NCBI GenBank assembly: GCA_030789695.1
Contig: CM061142.1
Coordinates: forward strand, 158,134,714-158,198,713
Length of the DNA stretch: 64,000 nucleotides
Direction of reading: 5' to 3'
Source: Scilla litardierei
Lineage: Eukaryota > Streptophyta > Magnoliopsida > Asparagales > Asparagaceae
Under the pieces are notes generated by a model, which ran no database searches, was not told the origin of the DNA, and was given only the letters and a program-made list of their open reading frames with translations. Each line of letters opens with the position of its first letter. Positions within the stretch are counted from its first letter, which is position 1. The translations under genes were made by a program, and so were the position numbers. Shown here piece by piece: positions 19,612-30,874 of the stretch.

Positions 19612-21447
19612 GTGTGGTTTTGGTGTGCACATTTCCTGCACGAGTCCTCTTTAACTCTGGTGCATCGATGTGTATTATTTCTCGGAGCTTCGTGGAAGCA
19701 TTCCTTATCGACGTCCCCTCTTCCCAAGAGTTGGAATATCATTACAGGGAATGGCGTGGTCTCGGTGCATCTTGGTTGCAATTCTTACTCGTTGGTGGTC
19801 TGTGGACATGAGCTTTACGCTGATTTCATTGTCCACGACATCATCAACTATGATGCATTTCTTGGGATGGACTGGCTTGTGAGCTTCTATGCTACGATCG
19901 ACTGTCGGAGGAAGAAGGTGGTGTTCGAGATTCCCGGACATCCAGTTTTCAAGTTCAGCCGAGGTAGCAGCTCGCTTGGTCCTGTCAGATTTCGGGCCAG
20001 GCCGGTGGAGATTGTGGCTATGCAGATGGAGCTAGAGAGGCTAGCTGTGGTGCGTGATTTCGATGACGTCTTCCCCGAGGAGATGTCTGGTCTGCCACCT
20101 GATCGAGCTTTAGAATTTTCTATCGATCTTGTTCCGGGAGCGCAGTCGATTTCGAAGGCGCCGTATCGTATGGCACCCGCTGAGTTGGAGAAATTGCGGA
20201 AGCAGCTGGATGAGCTTTTGCAGAAGGGTTATATCAACCCTAGTGTGTCTCCGTGGGTAGCACCGGTGCTGCTGGTGAAGAAGAAGGATGGGTCACGTCG
20301 CATGTGCGTGGACTATCGGGAGTTGAATGCGGTGACCATCAAGAATAAATACCCGTTGCCTCGCATCGATGATATCTTTGATCAGCTTGGAGGTTCGAGG
20401 GTGTTTTCTAAATTGGATTTGAGGAGTGGTTACCATCAGTTGAAGGTGAAGAAGGATGATGTTCCGAAGACAGCGTTCAGGACGAAGTATGGACACTATG
20501 AGTTTGTGGTTATGCCTTTCGGCGTAACTAACGCACCCGCAGTTTTCATGAATATGATGAACCTGATTTTCTACGACTTTTTGGATAAGTTTGTCGTTAT
20601 CTTTATTGACGACATTCTGATCTATTCAAAGTCGGAGGAGGAGCATGCATCGCACTTGAGGACGGTATTAGAGATTTTGAGGAAGCATCATTTGTATGCT
20701 AAGTTTTCGAAGTGTGAGTTTTGGCTGGATAGAGTTGCTTTTCTGGGGCATGTGGTGACTGGAGAGGGTATTTCAGTGGATCTCGAGAAGATTAGGGCCA
20801 TCAGGGAGTGGCCTGTTCCGTCGTCAGCGTCTGAGATTCGGAGTTTCCTTGGACTTGCTGGTTACTATCGGCGCTTCATTAAGGACTTTTCTTGTATTGC
20901 TGAGCCGATGACCAGATTGACGCGGAAGGATGTACCTTTTGTTTGGTCGGGTGATTGTGAGAATGCTTTTGGTGTTCTGAGGGAGAGGTTGACGACTGCC
21001 CCTATTCTTGTTGTGCCTGATTGCAGCGGTGGATTCGAGATCTTTTGCGATGCTTCTGGCAAGGGTCTCGGTTGTGTGTTGCATCAGCATGGGCATGTTA
21101 TGGCTTATGCTTCTCGTCAGCTCAAGGTTCATGAGAAGAATTACCCGACGCATGATTTGGAGTTGGCTGCCGTTGTGTTTGCTCTTAAGATTTGGAGGCA
21201 CTTCCTGCTGAGTGAGAAAGTGAAGATTTTCACCGATCACAAAAGCTTGAAGTATATTTTTACTCAGAAGGAGCTCAACATGCGACAGCGTCGATGGTTG
21301 GAGCTCATGGGGGATTATGAGATTGATTTGCAGTTTCACCCTGGCAAGGTGAATGTGGTTCCTGATGCGCTGAGTAGGCTTCCAGCGGTGATGATTTTGA
21401 CTTCGCAGTGGAGATTGCAGCAGGATTTTTGCGAGTCTAGTGTGTAG
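19612..21447 (+). pseudogene. pol: Element A Pol: protease, reverse transcriptase, RNase H (broken)
   Basis: Homologous to B's 12913-14780. The protease motif reads FNSGAS where FDSGAS is expected, so the catalytic Asp is lost. A frameshift near 19698 shifts the frame that carries the rest of protease and all of RT. RT keeps LDLRSGYHQ and FIDD (about 20600-20614), and RNase H keeps FCDASGKG and TDHKSL. A TAG at 21445-21447 ends the frame before integrase; in B the alignable position is a sense codon. Confidence 0.9.
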
Positions 21448-22029
21448 ATTGTTCTTCCTGGGGAGGCTTCTTCGTTGATTTGTATGCAGATACAGTCGAT
21501 GATTGTGGATCGGATCAAGGCTGGCCAGGCTGGAGATCTGAAGCTGGTGAAGATTCAGGAGCAGGTGGAAGCCGGTCTGCAGACTGACCTTTTGATTCAT
21601 GAGGATGGATCGCTGAGGTTTGGAGCCAGGTTGTGTGTGCCAGCTGGGGATATTAGAGAGGAGTTGATGGTGGAGGCACACAGTTCGCCGTATTCTATGC
21701 ATCCTGGTGGGACCAAGATGTACAAGGATCTTCGTCTGAACTATTGGTGGCATGGCATGAAGAGGAGTGTGGCTCGGAGTGTAGCCAAGTGTTTGGTTTG
21801 CCAGCAAGTAAAGACGGAGCATCAGCGTGCGACCGGGTTGCTACAACCGCTTCCGATTCCGGAGTGGAAATGGCAACACATCACTATGGATTTCGTGACT
21901 GGACTACCTCGGAGTCCGAAACAGAATGACGTGATTTGGGTGATCGTAGATCGATTGACCAAATCCGCGCACTTTATTCCATTTCGAGTGGGACAGTCCA
22001 CTGAGGCGCTAGTGAGGAGATATATGGAG
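21448..22029 (+). pseudogene. pol: Element A integrase, N-terminal half
   Basis: Same frame as before the TAG. HHCC finger with KCLVCQQ, then [10 protein letters not shown] with the first catalytic Asp, up to YME at the intron-2 donor (22030). Confidence 0.88.
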
Positions 22030-22101
22030 GTAAAATTCTTTTACGCTCCTTTTTTATTTCCTTTTCCTAGTTTGGATAGTGATGTAACGTGAATCGTGCA
22101 G
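22030..22101 (+). other. Gag-pol intron 2 of A (72 nt)
   Basis: Donor ATGGAG|GTAAAA, acceptor GAATCGTGCAG|GAG, phase 0, at the same codon boundary as B's 15339-15406. Confidence 0.82.
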
Positions 22102-23005
22102 GAGGTCGTACGACTTCACGGAGTCCCAGTGAGTATCGTGTCGGACAGAGACATGAGGTTCACATCTCAGTTCTGGCAGAGTTTGCAGAAGAGTTTGGGT
22201 ACGCGTCTTAGTTTCAGCACGGCGTACCATCCGCAGACGGATGGCCAGTCCGAGAGGACGATTCAGATCTTGGAGGACATGCTGAGGGCGTGCATGTTGG
22301 ATTTCAAGGGTTCGTGGGAGGACCATCTACATCTGGTGGAGTTTTCTTACAACAACAGCTTCCAGGCGTCCATTGGCATGGCGCCTTTCGCCGCTTTGTA
22401 TGGGAGGAAATGTCGATCGCCATTGAGTTGGGATGACGTTGGTGATCGGGAGCTGTTGGGGCCTGAGATGATTGTGGAGGCTGTGGAGGTCGTCAGAAAT
22501 ATTTGGGAGAGGTTGAGGATTGCTCAGGATCGTTTTAAGCATTGGGCGGATGCTAAACGTTGTCCTTTGGAGTTTCAGACTGGAGACCATGTGTTCTTGA
22601 AGAATTTCCCCGAATCGTGGTGTGATTCACTTTGGTAAGCGAGGGAAGTTGAGCCCGCGATACATTGGACCGTTTGACATTTTGGAGAGGGTTGGCGTGG
22701 TAGCTTATCGCTTAGCCTTGCCGCCATCTTTGGAGGGAGTTCACAATGTTTTCCATGTGTCGCAGCTTCGTCAATACATTAGCGATCCATCTCATGCTGT
22801 GGATTTCTCGGAGATTACCGTTCACCCCGATATGACGTATGACCAACAGCCAGTGTAGATTCTGTACAGGCGTCAGAAGTCACTTTGGAACAAGGTTGTC
22901 GATCTTGTGAGGGTGATGTGGCGACACGGCTCGCCTGGAGAGTCTACTTGGGAGAATGAGGATGAGATGCGAGAGCGTTTCCCACTTTTGTTCCCGTACA
23001 CGTGA
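22102..23005 (+). pseudogene. pol: Element A integrase C-terminal half and chromodomain (broken)
   Basis: SDRD and GQSERT are present. One extra base near 22603 (aagaattt against aaaattt in B) shifts the frame. A TAG at 22856-22858 replaces the CAG seen at the same place in B. The chromodomain reading then continues to TGA at 23003-23005. Confidence 0.88.
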
Positions 23006-23013
23006 GTGTTAGG

Positions 23014-23051
23014 AAATTCCGAGGACGGAATTTTTCTTAAGTTGGGGAGGA
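23014..23051 (+). promoter_or_regulatory. A pre-PPT hairpin and polypurine tract
   Basis: AAATTCCG-AGGA-CGGAATTT (23014-23033, perfect 8-bp stem), then AAGTTGGGGAGGA (23039-23051) against the 3' LTR. Confidence 0.82.
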
Positions 23052-25671
23052 TGTAACGACTGGTTTTCATGTATCTGGATTTATTATATTATATTATATG
23101 TTTTGGTGGATTTTCTCCTTATGCGTGGTTTTCTTCTCCGTAGCTTTCATTTTCGATCATTTCGTCGTGTTTTCTTAGCTTCTTCCTTAGAATCGTCGAT
23201 TTTGGAGCAAGTCATTCGTGACGGGCTTCATATTGGTCATATCTTATTGTTAGATCAAGCCTAGGAGTCTTAGGAATCGATCCCGGAGCTTCGTGCTCCA
23301 TTTTGGAACTTTTGGTGCTCATTAGCCGGTGTAAGAAGGGGCACCGACCGACTAGATGACGATCCAGTCGGTCGGGAAACCTTCTTGAACCGACTCGTTA
23401 GCTTTGTAAATTTCTCAGGAGTTACTGTTTATCGTTAGTCGGTCTAAGAACGTTGGTTGACCGACTAGGTTGCAAACTAGTCGGTCAGCAATGCTTATTT
23501 AACCGACTAACTCATTAACTATTTTTGGTACCAGTTACTGTTCATTCTTAGTCGGTCTAAGTTCATCTTTCGACCGACTAGTTGTTAAACTAGTCGGTTA
23601 AGTTTTGTACTCAGACCGACTAATTCTTAGTTCTTCTGTACAGTCGAGTACTGTTCACTTTTAGTCGGTCTAAGAACGTTCATCGACCAACTAGATGTCG
23701 AACTAGTCGGTCAGTGGTTGTTCTTTGACCGACTAAATCTAAATCCTATTTTTTACATGAGTTACTGTTTGGACTTAGTCGGTCTGCGTTGGTCAACCGA
23801 CCGACTAGTTCCCAAACTAGTCGGTCAATGGTTGTTCTCTGACCGACTAATCAGTGTCGAAACCCTAATTTCTGGGCAGCCGCCAGCACTTCCTATTTAA
23901 ACCCCTCCCAAACGTTTTCTTCTTCATCTTCTTCAACTCTAAACCTAATTTCTCCCCCATTGAGCCCCCTACTACCTCAAACCCTTATTCCTTCATCCCA
24001 AGCCCAAAATCCATCATCCAAACCCTCACTTAACACATTCTACCTCTCATCTTCCTCAAACTTTCATCAAATCCCCCAAAATCCCCCAAAACCCCATTTT
24101 TCCAGATTTTCCCCATCTATTCCAGATCTGAACCCTAGGTTCCCCGGAGCATTTCTTCCGTTGCCGTGCTTGCTCGGCATCATTCTTTCGCTTCCGATAC
24201 GGTAATAATCGATCTCTTAATGTTTTCATAACCCGTTGTGTTTTTATAAAACCCTAATGAAATGAATGTTGTTTTGATGATTGTTTCTCCATAACAGCGA
24301 CTTCCCCGTAGATTAGCGTCCGTGGGACGAACCCTCGTTGATCGTCATCCTCGGTGCTAGGCAAGTGAAACTTGCCACTTAGGGTTTTGGGCCATGTCTT
24401 AGGCCATTTTCTTGTTGTAGGCATAAAAGAGACTAGGCGACGAAATGATACTCGCCTAGGCACAAATTTAGGAACTAGCTTGACAACGAAGCTAGATCCG
24501 ACATTTACCATGTTGCACAACTACCATGTCATGTTTAAATTTCCATTAACGATACACAAATTAATTGTCATGTCATTGCAACCTTTAAGTGTTTCCGTGA
24601 TTGCGTAGCTTCGCTACAATACTTGTGTTTTCTGGCTCGTGTTCCAGAAGCGGGCCATGTGTTGGTTGATAGCCAATGCCCAAATTACTTGTTTCCGGCT
24701 AGGTGCACCCCTACGCCAAATGCTTATGAGTCGTGAACTAGAATGCGAGCTCCTGTGCGGGGCAACCCTGGCTCATTTACTGAGCTCGTGTGCAGGGACC
24801 CTGGCTCGTTTACATGTGGGTATTGGGGGTAAGAGTTAAGCGGCCAATCAACTGGGAGTCTGCCCGATCAGCAACTGCAGTGGTAAGGCGTAAACTCTGG
24901 GTTCTGGGGTAGTGTTAAGCGGCCAATCAGCGTGAATGTTAAACCGTTCAGCTGTAAGGCGTAAACATCTACAAAACAACTTGAAACGTGACTAGTGAAT
25001 TGATTGCGATTGTTAGTAGCTTGGCTACTCTTGACTTGTCCCGATAATTGTTCTCTTGTACTTATTGTTTCACCATGTCTTGCTTGTGTACCCATGTTAA
25101 ACTGCCATGTCATGCATACTATAACTACTAGGTTGCTAGTTGCCTTCCTTTTCAGTTTCCTTGCCCAAGTCTTTTAGACTTGCTGACATGTGCCCCTTTA
25201 CTCTTTTGGGTGACACATGTTAGATCCTGAGCCTGAGTACATTGTAGAGGACGAGGTGTTTGCTGACGTCGAGCCCGAGCTTGTGTTTGGCGAGGAGTAC
25301 GTGGACACTGGGGACCAGTCCTAGTGTCTTCGTTGAGCTTTCCCTTTTGTTAAGACTGCTGTTTTGTTGTCGGTGCGTAGCACCTATACTTTGTTACGTT
25401 GTTGCTTTTTTTGGCCTTGTTCTGGGCCTTTAGACTCTTTCTTTTAGCCTGGTGGCTTTTCTGGATGTTGAACTTTATTTTCATGTTGGACAAATTATGA
25501 GATATGCGATTTTATTTCTGTCTCTCCTTGTGTTATTATTGTTGTTCCGTTTGTGGTTACAGGGACCTGCTTATGTTTTATTGACGCTTATCAGGTTTGG
25601 GGCTTCACAGCTTCACTCTCGTGCGGACCTTTTCACGTCTCGCCTCCATTTTAGGGAAGCGGGGCGTGACA
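23052..25671 (+). mobile_element. Element A 3' LTR (2620 bp)
   Basis: Matches 5310-7931 with scattered substitutions. It carries the five-hairpin array (23346-23826), TATA box (23894-23901), leader hairpins (from 24360) and micro-ORF (25217-25324). It ends GGGGCGTGACA. Confidence 0.93.
25217..25324 (+). CDS. LTR micro-ORF, acidic 35-aa peptide (A 3' LTR copy)
   Basis: Same length and start as 7477-7584, still open even though A's gag and pol are broken. Confidence 0.45.
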   Translation: MLDPEPEYIVEDEVFADVEPELVFGEEYVDTGDQS

Positions 25672-25676
25672 ATCAC
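25672..25676 (+). repeat. Target site duplication of A, right copy (ATCAC)
   Basis: Matches 5305-5309. Confidence 0.93.
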
Positions 25677-25769
25677 ACTCCCATGATCCTATGCATACGT
25701 ACACAACCAGAATATAATTGCACCACACATACAGTAGGATACACGTATAGGTTAAAACGGGGCATGACA
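25677..25769 (-). mobile_element. Element Y LTR, start segment after A
   Basis: The A/C-rich composition matches 4800-5309. On the minus strand the segment begins TGTCATGCCCCG at 25769, a plausible LTR start. Together with 1675-5309 it would form a 3.7-kb LTR split by A. Confidence 0.4.
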
Positions 25770-26087
25770 TTACATCTTTTAATCGGGTTTTGGGTTGAAA
25801 CCTCTGCAAATCGGGCGAAAATTTATTTCAGGAATCAGTAGAATAATCGCGTTAGACGCCTGGTGTTGACAGGCTAGGTGTCTAGCTACTTGAAGATAGC
25901 GGCATCAGTTTAGTCATAACTAGATGTCTTACTTTGTCTGGTCAGGCATCTGGGTGCTCGGTTGGGTGACTACTTGATTGGGCTTCACTCAGACGGTTGA
26001 CGCTGTCTGGTCAGGCATTTGGGCTCTTCGCTGATGGATCTTTGAAGCAGCTGAGGTCAGGCATCAGCTGTTCGCTTGCTAGACGTC
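25770..26087 (-). mobile_element. Old LTR X, distal part (interrupted by E)
   Basis: Carries degenerate repeats of a caGACGTCTGg/ACATCTGG-type palindrome (for example around 25885, 25945 and 26082). The same motif family continues on the other side of E (46765-47030). No gene. Confidence 0.5.
26083..26087 (+). repeat. Target site duplication of E, left copy (ACGTC)
   Basis: ACGTC precedes TGATGTGTC and recurs at 46760-46764 after E's terminal GGTGCGATCA. Confidence 0.93.
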
Positions 26088-27800
26088 TGATGTGTCAAAA
26101 TTTTCTACTCTTTTCATATTTCATTGCATCTCATGCCATTTTCGCATCCAAATCCCTCATTTTACTACGATGTTGCATTTCTGACGATATCTTCGAGTTT
26201 CGTAGTGTTTTGCGAGTTCTCAGGAATTTTGGAGCGATTTGGGACCCCACTTGGGTATGGATACATCCGACATGCTCGTGAGCTTATTGCGAGGCTCTGA
26301 AGGAGTTCGCCACACTTTTGGGGCCATTGGAGGAGAAGAGAGAGCGCAGAGGAGAGAGAGACAGCCCCAGCAGTTCCCATCAGTTTCCCAGAAAATGCTT
26401 GGTCCGAGTAACTCAGCTGCTCGACCGAGCCACTTCAGTTTGAGAAGAGAGTATATACGGGCTGGCTCGGACCGAGCAGTTCAGCTGCTCGGTCGAGCAG
26501 CCTCAATTTCCACAGCTGAAGCCATCCAGCGACGCGCACCGAGTAGCAGACCGAGTCGACCCCTACTCGGACCGAGCAGAGCTTACTCGGTCTGGGTAGG
26601 CAGAGCGGTAACTTTGAATCTTTTTCCTTTCCTATAGTGCTTGGTCGAGCAGCTCATCTGCTCGGGCCGAGCCACTGAACGAGCAGCGCATTACTCGACC
26701 GAGTCACCTACTCACTCGGTAACTCCAGGCTATTTTTGGAATGTTTTCTGAAGCCGTGATGTGCGCGATTTTGGGCGATTGAAGCTGGGAGCTGTGTGAG
26801 CACTGAGGGATGAATTTCATTAGGCGTTTTTGAAGAGTTTTAGAGGGAGAGCTTAGGCGATTGTTGTAGGGATTTTTGGAGATTAATTCTTGTAATAGGA
26901 TTTTGGATCAAATCCTTGAGATTATTGTGTTTATTCTTGATTGTTCTTGCATTTGGAATCTGAAATTATTTTCTGGATCTATAATTTGCAATCTCTATTG
27001 ATTTCTCGATGTAATTCTTCTATCCCTACTTCTTTGATTGTTATAATGATTTCATCTTTGGGAATGATGTTTTTGTCTGTTACTATTGCCATGTGTGAGT
27101 AGATTCATTCCTGGGTTGATGGGTTAGCCCTAGGATCCTAGGGGAAGATGTAGATCTGGATCCCTACATTGAATTGGGGACTTAGGGTTGTATTTCAGTA
27201 GATCCTACCGAATCCGTAGATAACCCGTACTGAGATCATGCCCATGGTCTGTGGAATTGATGTGCTTAAGGGGTATCTAGGGATTCGAATAGGGAAATCA
27301 GTGGATCCAACCAAGGCACGTGACCATGCCCGGTTCACGCCTTGAGGGGATCCATCGACGAACTATATTGCTACGTTGACGGCTACCACCATTGCGTCAA
27401 AGAGAGCCACCGAAATACCCCGCAATCCTAACCCACGAGAGTGATACGGATTGGGGGATTAATTCCCTAGCCCTAATGCAATGCAAGGATCATATTCCAA
27501 CATCGACCCCCAACGATCCTAGTGGTGATCCCTAAAGCCCTAGTCCCTTTTATTAGTATTACAACAACAACACCCAAACCAAATCTTTCATCCCGATAGC
27601 TATCCCACTTCAAGACTTAGAGATAAACTGAGTACCAATTGACACTAACACCGTCTCTGTGGGATCTGACATCTTATATACTATAACTCGAAACCGTCCC
27701 CTTGCGGATTGAGCCTGAAATTGAAGCCTAGGGGCCATACCACGCCTGGTGATCGTGACACCGCCAGGTGGAACCTAGGTGTAGGTTACGGGTGCGATCA
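26088..27800 (+). mobile_element. Element E 5' LTR (1713 bp)
   Basis: Begins TGATGTGTC and ends GGGTGCGATCA. It contains the CTCGGnCGAGCAG palindrome array (26397-26712) and a conserved Athila-like downstream part with repeated ggatc and ccctag words. It corresponds to 44996-46759. Confidence 0.92.
26397..26712 (+). repeat. CTCGGtCGAGCAG palindrome array in E 5' LTR
   Basis: A dozen or so copies of CTCGG(T/A)CCGAG and CTCGGTCGAGCAG variants in both orientations, often paired head to head around short AT spacers such as 'ttcag'. The matching array in the 3' LTR is at 45357-45680, and an internal array is at 30875-31330. Confidence 0.85.
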
Positions 27801-27806
27801 AGTTTT

Positions 27807-27824
27807 TGGCACCGTTGCCGGGGA
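27807..27824 (+). promoter_or_regulatory. Primer binding site of E (Asp-tRNA type)
   Basis: TGGCACCGTTGCCGGGGA starts six bases after the LTR. It is close to the TGGCGCCGTTGCCGGGG site of Athila elements (tRNA-Asp). D has the same 18 bases and the same six-base gap on the minus strand (61008-61025). Confidence 0.85.
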
Positions 27825-27966
27825 CGGCAATAGTGTTCTATCTCAGTTTGTTTTTATTTTGTGAAGTTTGCTAGCAGTCTAATCATTTCTCACCCTTCCA
27901 TCATTTTTATTCTTTTTATCTATTTCGGTGATACTGACGGTATTTTTCTAAGCTTTGTTGGTGCAT

Positions 27967-29850
27967 CAACACTCGCTACAAGGGGTCTACTAGAGAATTA
28001 CTATTCGATCCTGAGATCGAGAAGACAGCTAGGGCTTTGAGAGCCTCTAGTAGAAGTTCATCTCCATCCGCTTAGATGGCGGAAAAACAATCCTCCTCCT
28101 CCTCCTCCTCGCACCGGGTCCATCAGGGACCATATGAAACCAACATTTGGGAACAACTCCTCCATCCTTAGACCGCAACTGGCGGCAGCGAGCTTCGAGC
28201 TCAAGACGGGGTTGATCAATCTGATGCAGCAGGATCCCTTCCTCGGGCATCCTCATGAAAATCCCAACCACCACATTGACTCCTTCCTGGAGAAGTGTGA
28301 TACGTTCAAGGCGAAGGACGTCAGTGATGATGCTGTGAAGCTGCGGCTTTTCCTGTTCACCTTAAGGGATAAAGCCTCCTATTGGCTCCGGGCCCACCCT
28401 CCCAACCATTTCACCACCTGGGAGAAGCTCGTGCTTGCATTTGTGGATTAGTTTTATCCATCCTTGAAGACGATCCGGATCCGTTGGGCTATTTCTAACT
28501 TCAAGCAGCTCCCACAGGAGTCACTTTATGAGGCTTGGGAGAGGTTCAAGGACCTCCAATATTAGTGTCCTCACCATGGGATCCAGCCTTGGGATTTTGT
28601 GCAGAGCTTCTACAACCGGCTCCAGCCTAGCACCAAGATGATCATCGATGCTGCGGCGCAGAGTGCCCTACTTGATAAGTCTCCTGAGGAGGCTATTGAC
28701 TTGTTGGAGCACATGGCGGCCAACACTCAGCAATGGAGCGATGAACAGACTGTTGTAACCTGGACTCCGAAGGTCGAGGCTGCTAGCCACTTAGATTCTC
28801 ACATCGAGACCTTGTGCAAACAAGTGGCCCGCATTAAGCAACATCTAAACTCCATCCCCGCTTCGCCCAGTACATCATATCATCCTGCTGAAGAATATTT
28901 AGATCCGGGATATATCCCTAGTGAGGCCCATTATGATGGTGCTGAGACATCTGAGACCGTGCAATACGTCCAAGGAGAGGGACGGAATCAGTGGCAGCAT
29001 CCAGCTGCCAGGAACCACCCGGGGTTCTCCTATGGAAACCCAAGTGGAGAGTTGCAACCTCAGTAATTTCAGAGGCCTCCACCCCCTCCTTAGTAGTAGC
29101 ATCAGCAGCAGCAGAACCAGCAACATGGCGGCTTTAGGCCAGCTGGGCCTTACAGGCCACCGGGATACCGGCCGCCTCAGCAGAATTATGCGCCGGCTCC
29201 ACCCAAGTCTAATCTCGAAGCCACACTAGAGACCTTCATAAGCGGCCAGATCCGCTTTAATTAGGATACATCAAACCAATTCAAGAATATAAATTCTTCA
29301 CTCGATGAATTGAGGGGGCAAATGTCGCAGCTTCTGAAGAATCAGGGGAGATTGCTCTTCCAGCCGGAGACAAACCCGAGAGCCCAAGCCAATCCCGTGG
29401 TTTTAGTGACTATACGTGGAGGACGGGTGACTTACGCAGTCATGGTCTCGGTGTTAAACAAGGAGAGAGTCACTATTGAAGAAGCCGTCGATAACGGTGA
29501 TAAAGAAGAGGTCACTGAAGGGCCAATCATTATTGAAGAGAAAGCGGATGCACCTCCCATCACGCCTACTATGATGCCGCCTCCCGTCGATGCATCCAAG
29601 AGTAAAGCCTCCCGACCTCCTCCTCCATACCCACAGAGGCTAGCTCTAGCCAAATTGGAAAAGAAGTACTCCAAGTTCATGAAGCTATTAAAGGGAATCC
29701 AACTGAACATCCCTTTCATGGATGCGATCACAGAGATCCCAATGTACGCAAAATTTCTGAAGGATCTCATCACGAGAAAGAGGAGGCCCGAAGAAATAAA
29801 GCTATTGGAGGATTCCACCCCCGTTATCAGAAATCACCTCCCCCCCCGAA
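27967..29850 (+). pseudogene. gag: Element E gag (Athila-like), many nonsense codons
   Basis: An N-terminal segment with a 'STRELLFDPEIEKTAR' type motif (about 27985-28072) ends at TAG (28073). After a frame change near 28110 the main Gag frame runs from about 28130: core domain (FELKTGLINLMQ, then RDKASYWLRAHP near 28370), then RLQPSTKMIIDAAA, then a Gln/Pro-rich part. In-frame stops occur at 28449, 28563, 29064, 29091, 29094 and 29262, mostly TAG where CAG is plausible. The C-terminal part resembles the Athila gag-protease linker (KLEKKYSKFMKLLK, MYAKFLKDLI). A run of eight Cs near 29841 shifts the frame before protease. Confidence 0.88.
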
Positions 29851-30552
29851 GCTGTCGGATCCGGGGAGCTTTACCGTGCCGTGCTCCATTGGAGGGATGC
29901 CTATTAGCAGGGCGTTGATTGACTTGGGAGCTAGCATCAGCCTGATGCCCCTCTCCATCTTCAAGAGACTTCAAACGGGAAGTGAGATGGAACCGACGAG
30001 CATGTCCATCCAGCTCGTCGATCATTCCATCACCTACCCGGTGGGAATAGCGAGGGACGTCATCCTCCAAATACACCCAGAACTATGTGTTCCAGTCGAC
30101 TTCATCATCATGGATATGCCTAAGGGAGGGAACTCCCAACTCATACTCGGCCGCCCCTTCATGGCGACGGTCGGTGTTCTTATCGATGTCTGGGAAGGGA
30201 CACACTCTCTCAACGTGGAGGATATTGAAGCTGAGTTCTGGCTACAAAAACCGATGAGATAGCGAGCCCATGTAGAAGGGGCTAGCTATCTGGAGCTTCT
30301 TGAAGAGGAAGCCATTGAAGATTTTACTTCCGATGGGGCCATAAAGGACCCGATGAGGACAAGCATCGACGATGATGGCGACCCAACCTACAACAAAGCG
30401 GTCGCTGCGTACATCCAAGTGTTGGATGAGGAGTTTCTATGTCGTTCATCAAATTATCAAGGACCGGAGACTATATGCTACATGGAGGAAAATCTTGAAG
30501 GAGGCGAAAATCAAATACTGTCGGATTGCACCATCATAAAGATTGACGCGTG
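29851..30552 (+). pseudogene. pol: Element E protease remnant and pol stub
   Basis: Aspartic protease fold: the catalytic motif reads LIDLGASISLMP (about 29914-29950), and the C-terminal part has ILGRPFMATVG (about 30146-30178). A TAG at 30260-30262 interrupts it. The same frame then continues to 30553 with acidic sequence of unknown role and stops. No RT, RNase H or integrase follows, so most of pol is deleted here. Confidence 0.85.
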
Positions 30553-30622
30553 ACCACCGCACACACCAAATGAGAACTGATAAATTTGAGGGAGTCGAGC
30601 TCACGACTGAAAATGAGCGCTT

Positions 30623-30640
30623 ATTGGGAGGCAACCCAAT
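30623..30640 (+). promoter_or_regulatory. AGGCAA-loop hairpin downstream of pol stub (E)
   Basis: ATTGGG-AGGCAA-CCCAAT, preceded by GAGCGCTT. D has GTCGGG-AGGCAA-CCCGAC on the minus strand (56955-56972), also beside GAGCGCTT and also between pol and the env-position gene. The loop is kept and the stem covaries. Confidence 0.75.
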
Positions 30641-30874
30641 TCCTTAGATTTTGGATTTTCTTTCTCGGTTTCTTATCTTTTTACTTTTATTTCGTATTTT
30701 TAGACAAAATTATAAAAATCACAAAAATTTGATGAGTTCGTCTTTTGTGTAGGATGGACAAGTAGGGGTATGCCTATGGACATTATAAACGGAAGAAAGC
30801 CGGAGGAGAACATCAGATTCGAAGATCTGGGGAGAAAACCAAAGAAAAAGGAGAAGGATAGGAGACACATGAGA

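Larger units (their letters stand above)
5310..25671 (+). mobile_element. Element A: Tekay-like chromovirus (Ty3/gypsy), degenerate, hosting nested element B
   Basis: The element has two LTRs of about 2.62 kb beginning TGTAACG and ending GTGACA, a perfect 5-bp target duplication, a primer-site-like 18-mer, gag with zinc knuckles, protease, RT, RNase H, an integrase with C-terminal chromodomain, and a polypurine tract. It is 20.36 kb long because B (10.31 kb) lies in gag. Coding lesions: TAG in gag (8182), a frameshift in protease (about 19698), catalytic Asp to Asn in protease, TAG before integrase (21445), a +1 frameshift near 22603, and TAG at 22856. The two LTRs differ at scattered sites by roughly a couple of percent by eye, so A is older than B. 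It is not autonomous in this state. Confidence 0.93.
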
